This document shows positions 1 to 11,730 of a stretch of 64,000 bases of DNA, piece after piece. This DNA comes from Diplocarpon mali. Lineage: Eukaryota > Ascomycota > Leotiomycetes > Helotiales > Drepanopezizaceae. The stretch's first letter is position 1. Each line of letters starts with the position of its first letter. Both the position numbers and the translations under genes were made by a program. The DNA is taken from positions 62,001 to 126,000 of the forward strand of contig JAENRP010000084.1 of NCBI GenBank assembly GCA_024741835.1, given 5' to 3'. The notes below the pieces were generated by a model. The model was given only the letters and a program-made list of their open reading frames with translations. It had not been told where the DNA came from and did not search any database.

Positions 1-2857
1 TCAATGGCTCTTGCAGAGCTGTGAGCATCTCTGGTCAATCCATCCCCAGAGTCTATGTTTCGAAAGCGAACTTAGTACACGAAGTCGCGACCTGCTACGG
101 GGCCTTTCACGACTACCTCTCGCAGCTTTGCAACAGTCCAAATATTGACACACTTCTCCCGGACAGGATTAGACCACATCCAGCCTACATTTTGTCATTA
201 TCAGCCGTATTGCCGTCACTTTTGGCAATTTTCGTCGCACATCAACTTCACTGGTAACATCCTGACTGGACATTACTACCAGTGCTGCGACGGCAAACTT
301 TACCTTCATCGCGTAACACGCAGCGGATCTGGTATCTCTGGGGCGAGATCTACTACCCTGCTCGGAAGCTCAGCTTCCGCATGCAGTTGTTACCTGGACA
401 CACAGAGCCAGTCTGGAACAGAAGCTCACATTGCTGCCAGGTGAGGGGCCTCCAGAGCAGGAGATGACGGCCGCGACCTCGCGTCCGGGATACTGCAGGC
501 CGCAGATGGGAAGGATGCACTTCACAAGCAAAGGCCAGGTGCCAGCTCAGATCCTCCGAAATTCTAGCCAGCACGACATGAGTATCACAAGTGTGGGCGA
601 GATGTCGAGCGTCCAACCCATCTTGGCGCGCCGGGGTTTCCCGGTCCGGTTTTGGACCCTCTGGGCCCGAATTCTACATGCGATAGGGCTCCGGCTGCGA
701 AGCCATATATTTTGGCTTGGACGAGAGATCCCCGCATTGTAGGAGCTCGCCGCACTTTCGCTCGTTCATAGGCCTCCCATCTCGCTTGGTCAGAGAGGTC
801 AGCCTGAGGACGGACGGCTGTAAGGAACTTGAGCTGAGAAGGCCGATAACCCGTTTGCATCGCTACGATAATGCTCGCAGAGGAGAGCATAGCAACGCGG
901 GTAAACTATACTCTCCATTGACTTCCTTCATACATCCTTGGATTTTGACACGAGACACGAAAAGTACATGTCAGCGACACCTCTTCAACAAGGATTCGGC
1001 GTAACACCGATCGGGTCGAGAAAGAGAGGGCCATCAGGCGCTACGGACCGTCTTTCATGAGCCTTGGGGGAAAGAAGCTGGAAGACCTTGGCCTGGGAGA
1101 ATCGAGCCCGTCCTCTATTGGCGACGAACGTTCCAGAGCTCGGAGAGTCTCTCAACGGTGTAGGCCGGCCCGAGGAGCGGCGAAAGAAAGGAAACCGGGC
1201 TCCGGACGAAGATTCAGTGGACTGTATCGCAAGGACGCTCACAGTAGGCTGTAGATTGTCATGAGAAGTCTTTTGATAGTCGCTTTTGTTGATACAGTCT
1301 GGATATAAAGCAGGTGGATACCGCCACATGGACACATGTGTGGCTGACCTCTCCCTCCCAAAAGCAGCTCTGTGAGAATGCCGAGACCTTGGGAGCACTC
1401 TCCAGTACTTCATTCATCATCTCCGCGTCGCTTCGCTTCACTCGGCGAAAAAGAATGACAGAGAGCGGGAGTGCTCAGCCGTCGACGAGACCTTCTCGCT
1501 TACCGATTCAAGTCTCAGGGGGCTGACTCGTTAAGTTCCGTCATCCCAAGAGCTTGGAGCCCCTTGACACACGCCTCGACAAGCCTCCCCCCGTGCCACA
1601 GCGAGTTTGTTGCACATCGCGACCCTGGAGTCTGGTAACCTACGCTGTAACCACTCCAGCATCTGGTCTCGGCGTCCCGCGACAGACGCCGCCCCGCGAT
1701 CCCCCTCCCCGAGACCCCTCTCCTGGCGCCCGACCGACAGAGCCCGTGCTGCATCTCACCGGCCAGGCGGCCCGCGCGACGCAGCCGGAGCACCCCATCG
1801 AGCGGCGGTTGCCCGTGTCGCGGAAGCTGTCGATAGATGTGTTTCGTGGGATCTCGACGCGATGTCCGCGCTGGACAGCCGGGTAAGAATGATGTGTCCC
1901 GATTACGCTGCGTGGGAAAGGGGGGATTCGGGGCGGGAGAATATAATTCCGAGCCGCCTCCCTGCGCTGCGCTCAAGCCAGGTACGTGATCCAGGGCCAT
2001 CGATAGCTTGCTACCGTCGATAAACGCTTGGTGGGACCCGAAATCATGACCCAGTGCAGACAGATGAGCACCTGACGTTTTGAATTCCAGAAGCAAGATA
2101 TCTCGACTGCTCCAGAGGGATTTGCACTCCTGGGACTACATTTGCAGTAACTGTAGGCATTGACAGGGGATATCGGACTGTTCTCTCCTTTTCGCATCGG
2201 TAAAGCCGCACATTCGCATCCGAATTCTCATCACTGTTCTATTTTTACCTAGATCATCGCACACAATCAGAAACAGTTTCCAAGATATCAAACCTGCTAA
2301 CGATTCGTTTTCTTTTAACTTTTTTTTTGTAAACTATCTTATTTTTAGCTTCCCTGTCAAGTAGGCAGGGAGCCCAGTGAGGTGTAGTATAAACGAGTCA
2401 GGAGCGATATTCTCTTACTTCCCTTTATGTTACTCCGAAAGTCAATATTTTTCTTCCTTTTTGTTGGACAAGTACGCGATGCCATGTCTTACGTTCTCTT
2501 CTTGTTTTGTTTCTTTCAGTCGTCCAGCCATTCGGAATACCAAATGGACATCAGATGCCATGCAGCTTTCTCTCCAACCAAAAATTTTCTTCTTCTGCAA
2601 TATCTGCTTTCCCTCCCTTTCCTTCTAATTTCTGCCATTCCTTGCTGTGGCATGCTATCTGGATGTGCTATGTTTGATATTTGACGTCCTCGTCCTGTAA
2701 GTGCCTGTGATATTCTCCCAATTTGTTTCCGCCAGCCGATAAGATGCGAAGAAATTGCAGTAAAACGAAAAGCAAAAACAAAAGTATAACACACAAAAAG
2801 TACACGCTCGCTTATCTCTAGTAGGAAAGAAGGAGAAGAAAGAAAAAAGAGACAAGC
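1..2857. other. No gene supported
   Basis: Moderate-GC DNA with many short overlapping open frames on both strands. The longest (minus strand, 1515-2096, 193 codons) has Arg/Gly/Ser-rich low-complexity composition and no recognisable domain. I found no convincing exon chain, RNA gene or repeat. From about 2200 to 2860 the DNA becomes T-rich; this is probably the 3' flank of the minus-strand gene that ends at 2858. Confidence 0.5.
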
Positions 2858-5163
2858 TCACCACCCCACAGCAGCAATCATGGCCTTCTCCTCCATGTCC
2901 CTGATGTGCGGGGGCTTATTTGCGCCGTCGCCCCATCCCGAGTTGACGTTGACCGGCATCGTGTCCGGCTCGGGCTCAACGTCATGACAGATCCCCTTGG
3001 CAGCGAATCTTGCAGCCGCTTCTTCTTTCTGCGCGCTCTCGCCCCAGCCGCGGGGGTCTTCTACGTCCCGCCAACCAACGCGAGGGGCGGGTATTGGAAC
3101 TGGAAGCCCGCTATCCAGGATACTTTCGCCATCGCCCTCGCCGTCGATCGTGTCACTCGTAGACCTGCCGAATTCGTCAACCGCATTTGACGAATTTGCG
3201 CTCGACTGAAACCAAGAATTCAGACTCGCCACTTTCTGCTTTTTGTTCCAGGATCCAGGGCGAGATGCCACACCGTGCGAGCTCTGCGCATGTTGGAACC
3301 GGCACGAGGCGTTAATGCATCGGTTCTGGTGCGCCCAGAACCAGCAGGTCTTCTTGCTAGCGGCGTCGGCAGGAAAGTTCTCGGCGCTGTTGATAGTGGG
3401 AGAGGCTGGAGGGGAGGTGCTGGCGACTTGGGAGTCGATATGTTTGGCTGTGGGATCTGGCAGGCAGTCGACTATTGAGCCCCAGGTAGGCTTCCCTTTG
3501 CTCAGTTCGAATCCATGACCGTGTTCGTGCAAATGACGGCACTCATCTGCGGTGTAGCGACAATCTCGGTTAGGAGTCGCCCAGTACCTAGAGTGGATGT
3601 CAGTTGAACTTCAACGCCATAGGATTTGGGGACTCACCAGCAAGTGGCGGTCTTGCGAGGCGGTTCAACAAGGCGCTCATTACTGCTCGCGTTCTTAAGG
3701 ATGGCAGGTCGTCGCGCAGCCAGGATCTGCGTAAAGAAGCTTTCGTATTAGTCTGGTTTCGACTGGTGAGCGGCCATAACAAACCTTTTGATCAACCATC
3801 TTCTCAACCTCTTCTCGCGACATGCCTGATTTGCAATCTATCGGCTCACTTCCTGAGGCCACGCTTTCGCTCTCTTCGGCAGGAACTGCGAACCGACTCG
3901 CGCCTAACCCACCAATCGGTTTAGCTATTCCAGGAGTCGATGCAGTAGTTGCGCTGCCCTTTTGTGTAACAGGCACCTCATCCCACTCAGCCGCATTTGA
4001 CCTCTCGAAGTCATCGAGCGGGTTCACATTGCCATCAGTTCTCTTCTTTTGTTCCTGTGCCGCTTCGGGGTGTTTCTTCAACACAGTCTCCGCGAAGTGG
4101 CCGATAGAATTATTCCGCAGGTTCTGACCTTTATACGTGATGCCTGAAATATACGAGAGAATCTTTATTTGGTCCCCAGGGTCAACTCCAAGCCGGATAG
4201 AGCTAGTCCTGACCTGAGTGCCTTGGGCGACGTGGATGCTGCCAACTTGCAGCGTCAATTGACGTTTCCCGGGAGCAGAGTAGGGGGTAGCTGGCTGAGG
4301 AGAGGGAGCAACCGCAGTGCTTTTCTTGGCCGAGGGTGAAGAGCGTGAGCGGGAGACGTCTTCTCCCTCTACCACCTCCGATACCCAGGATCGGATACCG
4401 GTTGATGTGTCATAATCGCTAAGAGTGGAGTTGCAGGCAGCAGAATCTTGGTCGGATGGTCGGCTAGAAGAGTGTTTACCATGTTTCGGCTTGCTCTTCT
4501 GGCCAGCTTTTGTGAGAGTCGCATTGAACTCCTTGATTTCCGCCAATTGCTCTGCTGTATACAACGCCAGCCCCCCTGCAGCCGGAATGTTGACGCGCTC
4601 ACGTTTGAGAATTTCGGTAGGCTGGATGGGCTTGGGTGGCTCGGCTGTTGCAGGCTCAGCAGGAGCATCCCAGTGAGAGAAATCATATACTGCGGAATCT
4701 ACCACCTTCGAAGCAGGCTCCTCATCCGAAGAAGCTTCCACCGATGTTTCGTTCGGCGTTTCCGCAGGTCCGGATGAAGAGGCCTGATCTGATTCTGAAG
4801 GAGAATCAAGCTTCTTCTCCTTAACTACCGCCGGATCCTCTTTCACCGGGACATCTTTCGGCGTATCGATCGACCGGGTCCCCTGCACGGAAAGATCCAT
4901 TTGCTCGTCAAAAGTCATCAATTCTTCCTCAACTGAGGAGTCGAGGATGCTGGCCGGTCCGTTGGTAAATACATAATGGCCCTTGTGTATTAACCTATCG
5001 ATCTTGATCCATTCGTCGTCGGAGAAGTAGGAAGCGCCGCAGAGTATCAATAGACCCTTGACGGGGGTAAGCAAGGCAGAAGGGCGCAGGAATGGAACTC
5101 AATACTGACCATCTTTACCTGCTCCAAAGCGCGTGCAGCGTTGGCGGATAGTGGAGGAGCCAT
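2858..5163 (-). CDS. CCCH-type zinc finger protein (4 exons, about 714 aa)
   Basis: Exons on the minus strand are 5163-5110, 5056-3785, 3726-3638 and 3587-2858. The three introns are 50-58 nt with GT..AG ends, and the phases join exactly. Start: ATG at 5163, reading MAPPLSANAARALEQ. After intron 1 the frame runs into a hydrophobic stretch, GLLILCGASYF, then a long Ser/Glu/Pro-rich region that is probably disordered (about residues 60-440). Two CCCH fingers follow: C471-x9-C481-x6-C488-x3-H492, whose codons straddle intron 3, and C553-x8-C562-x4-C567-x3-H571. Both begin C-W-x-W. Known of the family: CCCH fingers usually bind RNA and act in mRNA turnover or processing; the spacing of the first finger is looser than the standard C-x7-9-C-x4-6-C-x3-H. 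The C-terminus ends IAAVGW. A role in RNA binding is inferred from the fingers only. No catalytic domain is visible, and the gene has no close neighbour to inform function. Confidence 0.85.
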
Positions 5164-7891
5164 TTAGGTGTCTGAAGAGCTATTGGGAGGCTGCTAGTAG
5201 AGCGTAGGGATACTCGTCAAACTAGATATTTCATGAAGCAGCACAAGTTCGATCGTTCGTTCTTCTAAGGGGTCAAGAAAATTCGGGGTTCTCTGACTCA
5301 GCAACCTTTCGCGAAATCTGATTGAAATCCGACATCAAGGTAAATCGGGTAGAGGAGGGCCCGAAACACAATATTTCTTTGCGCTGGTGGTATATAATTG
5401 GAGAAGCTATCCTGCCATCACTCTGCAAAGAAAGAGAAAAACTTTGATTAATAACCAAATTCCCACAAAAGATAAACATCAACTACTGTACCGCTGTTTG
5501 CTTAGAGGACTCACCGCCTGCAGCTGCACACCCAATACAGCGAACAGCCAAGAGCCCTAGTGCCCAAGGGGCACATTACGCGCGGGCGACCACAGCCGGA
5601 TCCAAAACCTGCAACTGAAACCATAGACAACATCTGAGAATCCGAGCGGCAGCAAGGTCGGTCAGTGTCTGCGCACTCATGTCGGCCGAGAAGTGGCAGC
5701 AAAACGAGGTGCTGCGGACGACGCGATCTGGCGCTCGGGCCCCTGATTCGTTTAAAGTACGACGGGTTGGTGAAAAAGACCTCGGGGACGGACGGGGGCG
5801 TGTGGAAAACCCCGGTAGTTCGATCGCATTGGCCCGAATTGCGAGTATTGCTTGTATCGAGTTTGATGGGCTCAAAGCCCACTCATTAGCGTTTGACTAC
5901 AGGCGAAACAAGAATATACTTTGACACCAAGTAGCTACCCCGCTGTGGTATAGCGCTTCAGTGTTATCCCGTATCTTTGAGTATAACCCCTTTTTTCCTT
6001 GCCAATCAGCCATCACAACAGTAAAAAAGAAAGAGTTTGTTGCCTATGGGATAGAAAATATATCAGAGGTATGCTAATCTACCGTTTTGTTACATTCTAT
6101 TAAGAATCTCAAGGATAGTATAGTATTGAGAATAAGTGTCCAAGGAGCCCTCGCGGGCCGCTGACAACACTTAGTCGCCGTACGACATCAGATGCCAAAA
6201 GCTGAGTGGCTAGAAAAGTGATCCACCTTACTCAATATACAATTAAATAACTAAAACCATATACTAATCTAAAGCTTACAATGTTGAGACTTTGAGGGTT
6301 GAACGTTGAACTTGTTTCACTTAGAGCTTACTCTTCAGCGGATTTTCGCTCCGTTTTTGATCCACCGTACTCGAGTAACAAGTCGGGAGTGTTCCGTACC
6401 CCCGCTCTTCTTAGTCGACTAAATCACTGAGTTCTTAAGATTATAGTTCGGAATATCAGAGTACAACATTGAGGGGAAAAGACTTGCTCCGTTTGTCTCC
6501 ATCCAATAGGAACTACCAGAGACAAGCGCCAGGATAAGACCAATTTACGCAGCCGCGACCCCGACGATACTTGCAGTCACTTTTCAAGTGGGCTGCAAAT
6601 GTGGACCTCTCATTCCTAGGAATCAGTGAATTCTTGGTTGGTCCAATATGTGTTATGGAAATGCCCATATATGCAGCCCACTGAATAAGGTGTGTTTTTT
6701 GCTTCGCACGGGTGTGGAGGTGTAGGAATGTTGTTGCTGTGGCCGAATAGATGCTCGAGAAAATGGATTGTGATCGCTGGGTAGAGAGGATTCAAGGGGT
6801 TGTATAAACGACTAAAGCGATGGTGATGGGGACCAGAACCAGGTAGCTGGTAAAGGCACGAAACCTGACGGGCATGTCTCCTGTACATACTGCGGCAAAG
6901 GAGGAGCAGACGAAGATTTTGAACCCCGATAGTATGTTGTATCCTCATAACCTGCTTGTGGAACCCTTCTCAAGCTCAAATTACATAATGTCTTCACAGC
7001 TTTACTCAGCACCTCCTACTCATACCGCTTTCACTTCCCAGAGAAGAATATGTCAGTACCCGCAAAGAACATAGCCATAGCCAATGATGACTCGTATCAG
7101 CGTGAACCAAAACGGGATATTCGAAATTTCGAAGCCTTGGTCACAACTGAAAGTCCATAGCATGGCAGAGATGAGCATGTACGTGTGTATTCGTGTAAGT
7201 CCTCACAAGAAAATATGGACTAGGACGAGGTACTATATCTTGTGCTACGTGTTGAGAGGGGATGTGAAGCTGCATCTCCCCAGCCTGATTTGCGTGTTCG
7301 AAAAAGGGGCGGGAGTTTTTCGTAGGCCTCAGTTATAGCCCATGGCATGTGTACTTTCTACGAGCAAGGTCCCTGTTTCTACTTCATGAAAGTCAGCAAA
7401 GTCAACAACAATTGATGCACGTTTCTTTAGTCGGTCTGATCAAGTCCCCAGATAATATCAGTAAGCTGCTACCCAACTCTAGTTGAGTAATAATCGAGAT
7501 GCTCTTTTGCTGGATATCAATTGAGTTTAGCTGTAGTAAAACTCGTCAAGCTGAGTTGAGAGGAGCTGGTGACTACTATTCAACTCAACCCGATCCTCTA
7601 CGCTGCAAAGGAGTCTTCGTGTCCTCAAGCTTGGCTTTCCATCTGCGTACTCTTAAATCGGACATTCAAGAATGTTCCTGCATATTTCATCGAAGAACCC
7701 CGCTGGACCTGCCGCCATCTACAGACCTATGAATCTTGAGAACATGAACCATTGGCACGTGCTGATAAGGAGCGGCGATAGGGCGTCACTACTTTACATC
7801 AATCCCTCCAAGACTACCCCGCAACTCCATTGCATCTTTGCAGCACTCCTAATTCTACTATCATTATCCTATAGAAACTAGCAAACTCAGA
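5164..7891. other. Intergenic, no intact gene
   Basis: No complete gene is visible. Two copies of a 15-nt motif (TGATCCACC-K-TACTC) lie 139 nt apart at 6219-6233 and 6358-6372 and may be transposon-end debris. On the minus strand, roughly 6550-7075, a third reading frame shows hydrophobic stretches broken by stops. It may be remains of a membrane-protein gene, but no family is recognisable. The 500 bases before 7892 should contain the promoter of the phosphatase gene. Confidence 0.4.
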
Positions 7892-8836
7892 ATGACAGAC
7901 CTTAATCTTCAAGAAATCCACGATCTTTTGGTCAATGTCGCACACGAAGCCGGCCGAATGATGCTTGGCGCCACTCCCTCGTACCTCTCCTCCGGCACCA
8001 AAAAAAACTGTACGACTTCAATTCCCGTGATGACATGGTCCATCTAATCATTATTCTACTCAGCTGCCGATCTTGTTACCGAAACTGACCAAGCTGTCGA
8101 GAAGATGGTTTCAACGCGCCTCCTCAATAGCTACCCCTCCTTCAAATTTATCGGTGAAGAAACCTACTTCCCTGGCCAAAAGCTGACCGAAAACCCCACG
8201 TTCATCGTCGATCCTATCGACGGGACTACGAATTTTGTTCACGCATTCCCTGCCTTCTGTATATCACTCGGCTTTACGCTAAACAAAATCCCTACCATCG
8301 GCGTTGTCTACAATGCATACCTCGACGAACTTTACACTGCTATCAGTGGCCAAGGCGCATTCTTGGTACGAAACGGAGGACCGAAACAGAAGCTACCATT
8401 GAAGCAAGATCCCGAACCGCTGAAGGACCTCAGCACTTGTCTGGTGGGCGCAGAATGGGGCAGCGATAGAACGGGCAACAATTTTGCGCTGAAGTGTAAA
8501 GTCTTTGCTAAGTTGGCTGCATCGAAGGACGAGGGTGGCGCAATGGTACACTCGATCAGGTGTATGGGGTCTGCTGCGTTGAACCTGGTCGCCGTGGCCA
8601 GTGGACAGCAGGATGTGTTTTGGGAGGGCGGGTGTTGGGCCTGGGATGTGGCGGCTGGATGGTGTATATTGGTCGAGGCTGGCGGCATTATGGTCGGTGG
8701 TAACCCTGGGGATTGGGAAACTGAAGTTGAAGGCAGAAAATACCTTGCCGTTCGAGGGGCGCCGAGTGGGCAAAAGGATATTGTTAAAGAGATGTGGGAC
8801 GTTATCGGAGATGGTCGGTTAGAGTATGAGAGCTGA
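7892..8836 (+). CDS. Inositol monophosphatase family protein (QutG/IMPA-like)
   Basis: Two exons, 7892-8009 and 8064-8836, encode 296 aa; the intron is 54 nt, GTACGA..CTCAG. The fold is that of Mg2+-dependent, Li+-sensitive sugar/inositol phosphatases. Visible metal-site motifs: GEE at residues 70-72, the family signature DPIDGTTNFVH starting at Asp89 (Asp89 and Asp92 bind metal), and WDVAAGW with Asp234 near the C-terminus. Length is typical (about 270-310 aa). Known of the family: hydrolysis of inositol-1-phosphate to inositol, or a related phosphatase step; the fungal relative QutG sits in quinate-utilisation clusters. No quinate-pathway genes are seen here, so a general inositol phosphatase is the more cautious reading. 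The protein is probably cytosolic, as no signal peptide is visible. The start codon opens MTDLNLQEIHDLL, a helix expected at the N-terminus of this family. Confidence 0.93.
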
Positions 8837-9210
8837 AGATTGGTATGGTATGGTTTGGGTCTAAACCGTCAATAACTCGTCGCGCTAAGATCTTCAGAGC
8901 ACTAGCTGGCAGCGATAGAACTAGAAGGATAGACATAGATTGCATGGTCTCAATATAGATTTTCACCTACCGGACTATATAGGAAATAAGCTAGTAAGAC
9001 TCTGGTTTCATATATGTATCTCATGTCGAAGACAACTTGTCACTTACACAGCAGTCGTAGTACGGCTCTAATGTCAGCAAGAGCTCTAAAAGAGCAAAAA
9101 GATGGCCAATATCACATCAGCTATAAAACTCCTATACTTGATGCCCGCAGCACTCGCCTAAATACTTGGCGCCTTTACACTGGAATAGTATATTGTCATT
9201 GACTGCATAA
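8837..9210. other. Intergenic, nothing recognised
   Basis: Downstream flank of the phosphatase gene. I see no exon, RNA gene or repeat before the inverted dispersed-repeat copy that starts at 9211. Confidence 0.5.
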
Positions 9211-9580
9211 GGGAGACGACGTCTCAACACCTGTACGCGGTGTCTCCTACGAACCTGTAGTCTCTTTTGAAGAGTCTCTATGGCCCAGATCAAGTCCCTT
9301 CGACTGCGAAATATCAAACTCTAAATCGAATAAAGCTAGAGCTTTTCGAAAGCTTTAGAAAGAAAACTTTTCCAATTTACCTCTTTTTTAAATACCCATT
9401 ACTTTCGACCCTTCCAGACTTGCTTTAACTTACTTTAGGATCATTCAATATTTACTTTTGACTTGAGGAAGGGCTTAATAGTATATATAAGAAGGAATAA
9501 GGTAGCTTATAGTGTATAAAGAAAAGAAAGAAGGAAGGATATATTTTGAAGACTAAGCCTCAGCCTTAAAAATGCAACTT
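9211..9580 (-). repeat. Dispersed repeat, copy A (inverted)
   Basis: Read on the minus strand, this block matches the blocks ending at 26930 and 50390. Shared landmarks in order are a pyrimidine-rich run, a TTATATACTATAA-like box, CTAGCTTTATTCGA, a TTTGA/GTAGTCGAA stretch, GGTTCGTAGGAGACACCG, and a terminal GAGACG-T-CGTCTC inverted repeat. Similarity stops just after that palindrome in all three copies, which marks one element boundary. Copies differ mainly by transitions. It is probably a fragment of a decayed retroelement or its terminal region; no coding domain is visible. Confidence 0.7.
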
Positions 9581-11730
9581 GAAATATATGTCTTTAGAAG
9601 CTAAAGTGAATAAAAGGGTTGTACTTAATAAACGCTGCTAACTATCAAACGTTTAATATAATCAAATGAAAAGCTGCTATTAGCAAGGAGATCTTGTCCT
9701 AAGATAACGAACCCAAGACGACTCTATATATACATTTTCCAGAATTTACTTTTCTCAAACCTAAAAGGAATGACTATTCACTAAGATATTGTTGAAACTC
9801 TTATTTAGAAAATCAAAGTGCCTTATTGAGATGATAAACTAAATCCTAAATTTAACGAGTTCTTATACTAGTTTCTCCTTATAATTAACACGACTATAGT
9901 ATTTTCCGCTCGTGCTATATAATTTAAAAGTTGTAGGAATATAGTGAATATCGGTCACGTAGAAGGTCACATGCAAAGCCTTGGCATAGGCAGCATTACT
10001 TTACTCTAGACCTCTCCCTCCTCCTAGAAGAATAATCATCAACGAATACAACCAATAACAGAATCGATTCTCCCTCCCTCTTAGTGTGCATACCTTGTGA
10101 ATCCAACAGAAGTAGTATAGCATATCAAAAGGGGGAAAAGTTTCAGCGCAAGACAAAAGTAAAAATATCCTCCGAACAACTCTCTGGGTCTTTGCAGTAC
10201 ATATTGTCGTCTCGCGTAGCAGGCACGAAAGGCCTCAGTAGTTCTGAAACATTATGAGCTGATTCTTCGAGAAGCTGCAGCATATAAACGAGAAACAAAC
10301 ATTCGTTCAATAGATTTAAACTAAAGAATGGCACCGAATTATCTCTACTATTTGTATGCTTAATATTTCTTGAGAGGGGAACCAATGGATTGAGCAGTAG
10401 AGGCAAGGTTCTGCGTGGCTCCTTGGGCGCGTGAGAAGTGAAGGTGGAATGTTAGTATGTGCTTGACAAACGGCACTATTCGCACTCATGATTTGCTTCA
10501 TGGAAATAACGTTTCAATATCTATGGCCCACGAACTACCCCTCTTTTCTGCGCGTACCAAGCTTGCTACTTTGCGTAACAGCTCGGCCTAGCCTTGGGAG
10601 TATTGTCAGTTGCGAGTATAGGACTTAGTTTGATTCTATAACTTGTATCTTTTCGATTGTTTCATGGATGCCATTTCATGATGCTGGCGCGTAGAGAGTA
10701 TCGAAGGCCCGGGAAGTGATTTTCTGTGAAAGGTCAACAAGCTAAGCGAGGAAAAGGGGTTGTACTACCCAAGCTTCGCCTTGCTATAGCTAGAGAGCAG
10801 AACTGTAGTAATCGTGATGCAGATAGCTCATTTGTTAAAGTTTACCTGGACTTTAATGGATATAAGTAATTTCTTGATAAAATTTGCTTTATTGCTCAAG
10901 GCATGCGACATGTGCAAAACGTAAGTTTGGGTGTATTATCTTGACCACCCCAGAGGAGAAAGCATTTGAGATCTCATGATCAATTCATATATATATATAG
11001 CTCATATGGTACAGCATAGTGATATTTGAAGTGCGTGGAGATTTGAATTTGGATGAAGCTTGTTCTTAATTTCAAGGTAGAAAAAGCACAGAAGACCAGG
11101 AGTAAAAAGCATTGATTATGTCCGGTACTACTGGCCGTGAGTGCATAAATATTACAATAACGCGATAAAACGACTCCACCTTTTTAAGCTATTGGTTAAA
11201 ACCAGCTAATACTGTATGGCGATATCAGCAAATGCCATGATCACGACATACCTGCACCAGACAGCACCCACAAGCCAGAATGCATATGTTAATAAATCAC
11301 ATAAAAGGAAACATTGCTATGAAACTAATCAATGACAAGTTTTTTCGTAAATCCATTCAAAATGTTAATTTTTTTCATAATAGTTCCAAATCGCAGTCAT
11401 AGATGCCGCGAAACATTAGCAACCCCTCTTCGCGGGGTAATTAAAGTAACATTGACATCGTACAACACCACAAATGCTATCCCTAGTCTCTTATTTACAA
11501 TTATGGATTATCAACAATTCTGAAAAAAAAAATAACAAGGCAAGAGAATAAAGTCGCACCATAGGCGTCCACACTACCTATAAATGCTTATCGCGACATC
11601 AAAACCGCGTTCCCGAATGTACGGCGTAGCACCAGTCCTTTGCCAGGATGAGCCCGAACTTAGACCAGATCACCCTCTTCCAGGCTGACCATGGAACCTC
11701 TGATATTCTTATTTCCCCCTCGTCGACGAA
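9581..11730. other. AT-rich intergenic with repeat debris
   Basis: No gene seen. The interval 9660-9960 contains a block related to 17640-17900 (shared landmarks: CTAGTTTCTCCTTATAATTAA and CGCTCGTGCTATATA, allowing transitions). It is rich in in-frame TAG/TAA, consistent with a RIP-mutated transposon fragment. The interval 10140-11640 has only short frames without similarity. An ATATATAT tract lies near 10990. Confidence 0.45.

Noticed and set aside
1515..2096. 193-codon minus frame
   Set aside because: Low-complexity Arg/Gly/Ser composition, overlapping plus frames of similar size, no splice partners or motifs.
8332..8773. Minus-strand frames of 118 and 126 codons
   Set aside because: Shadows of the inositol-monophosphatase exon, with no independent motif.
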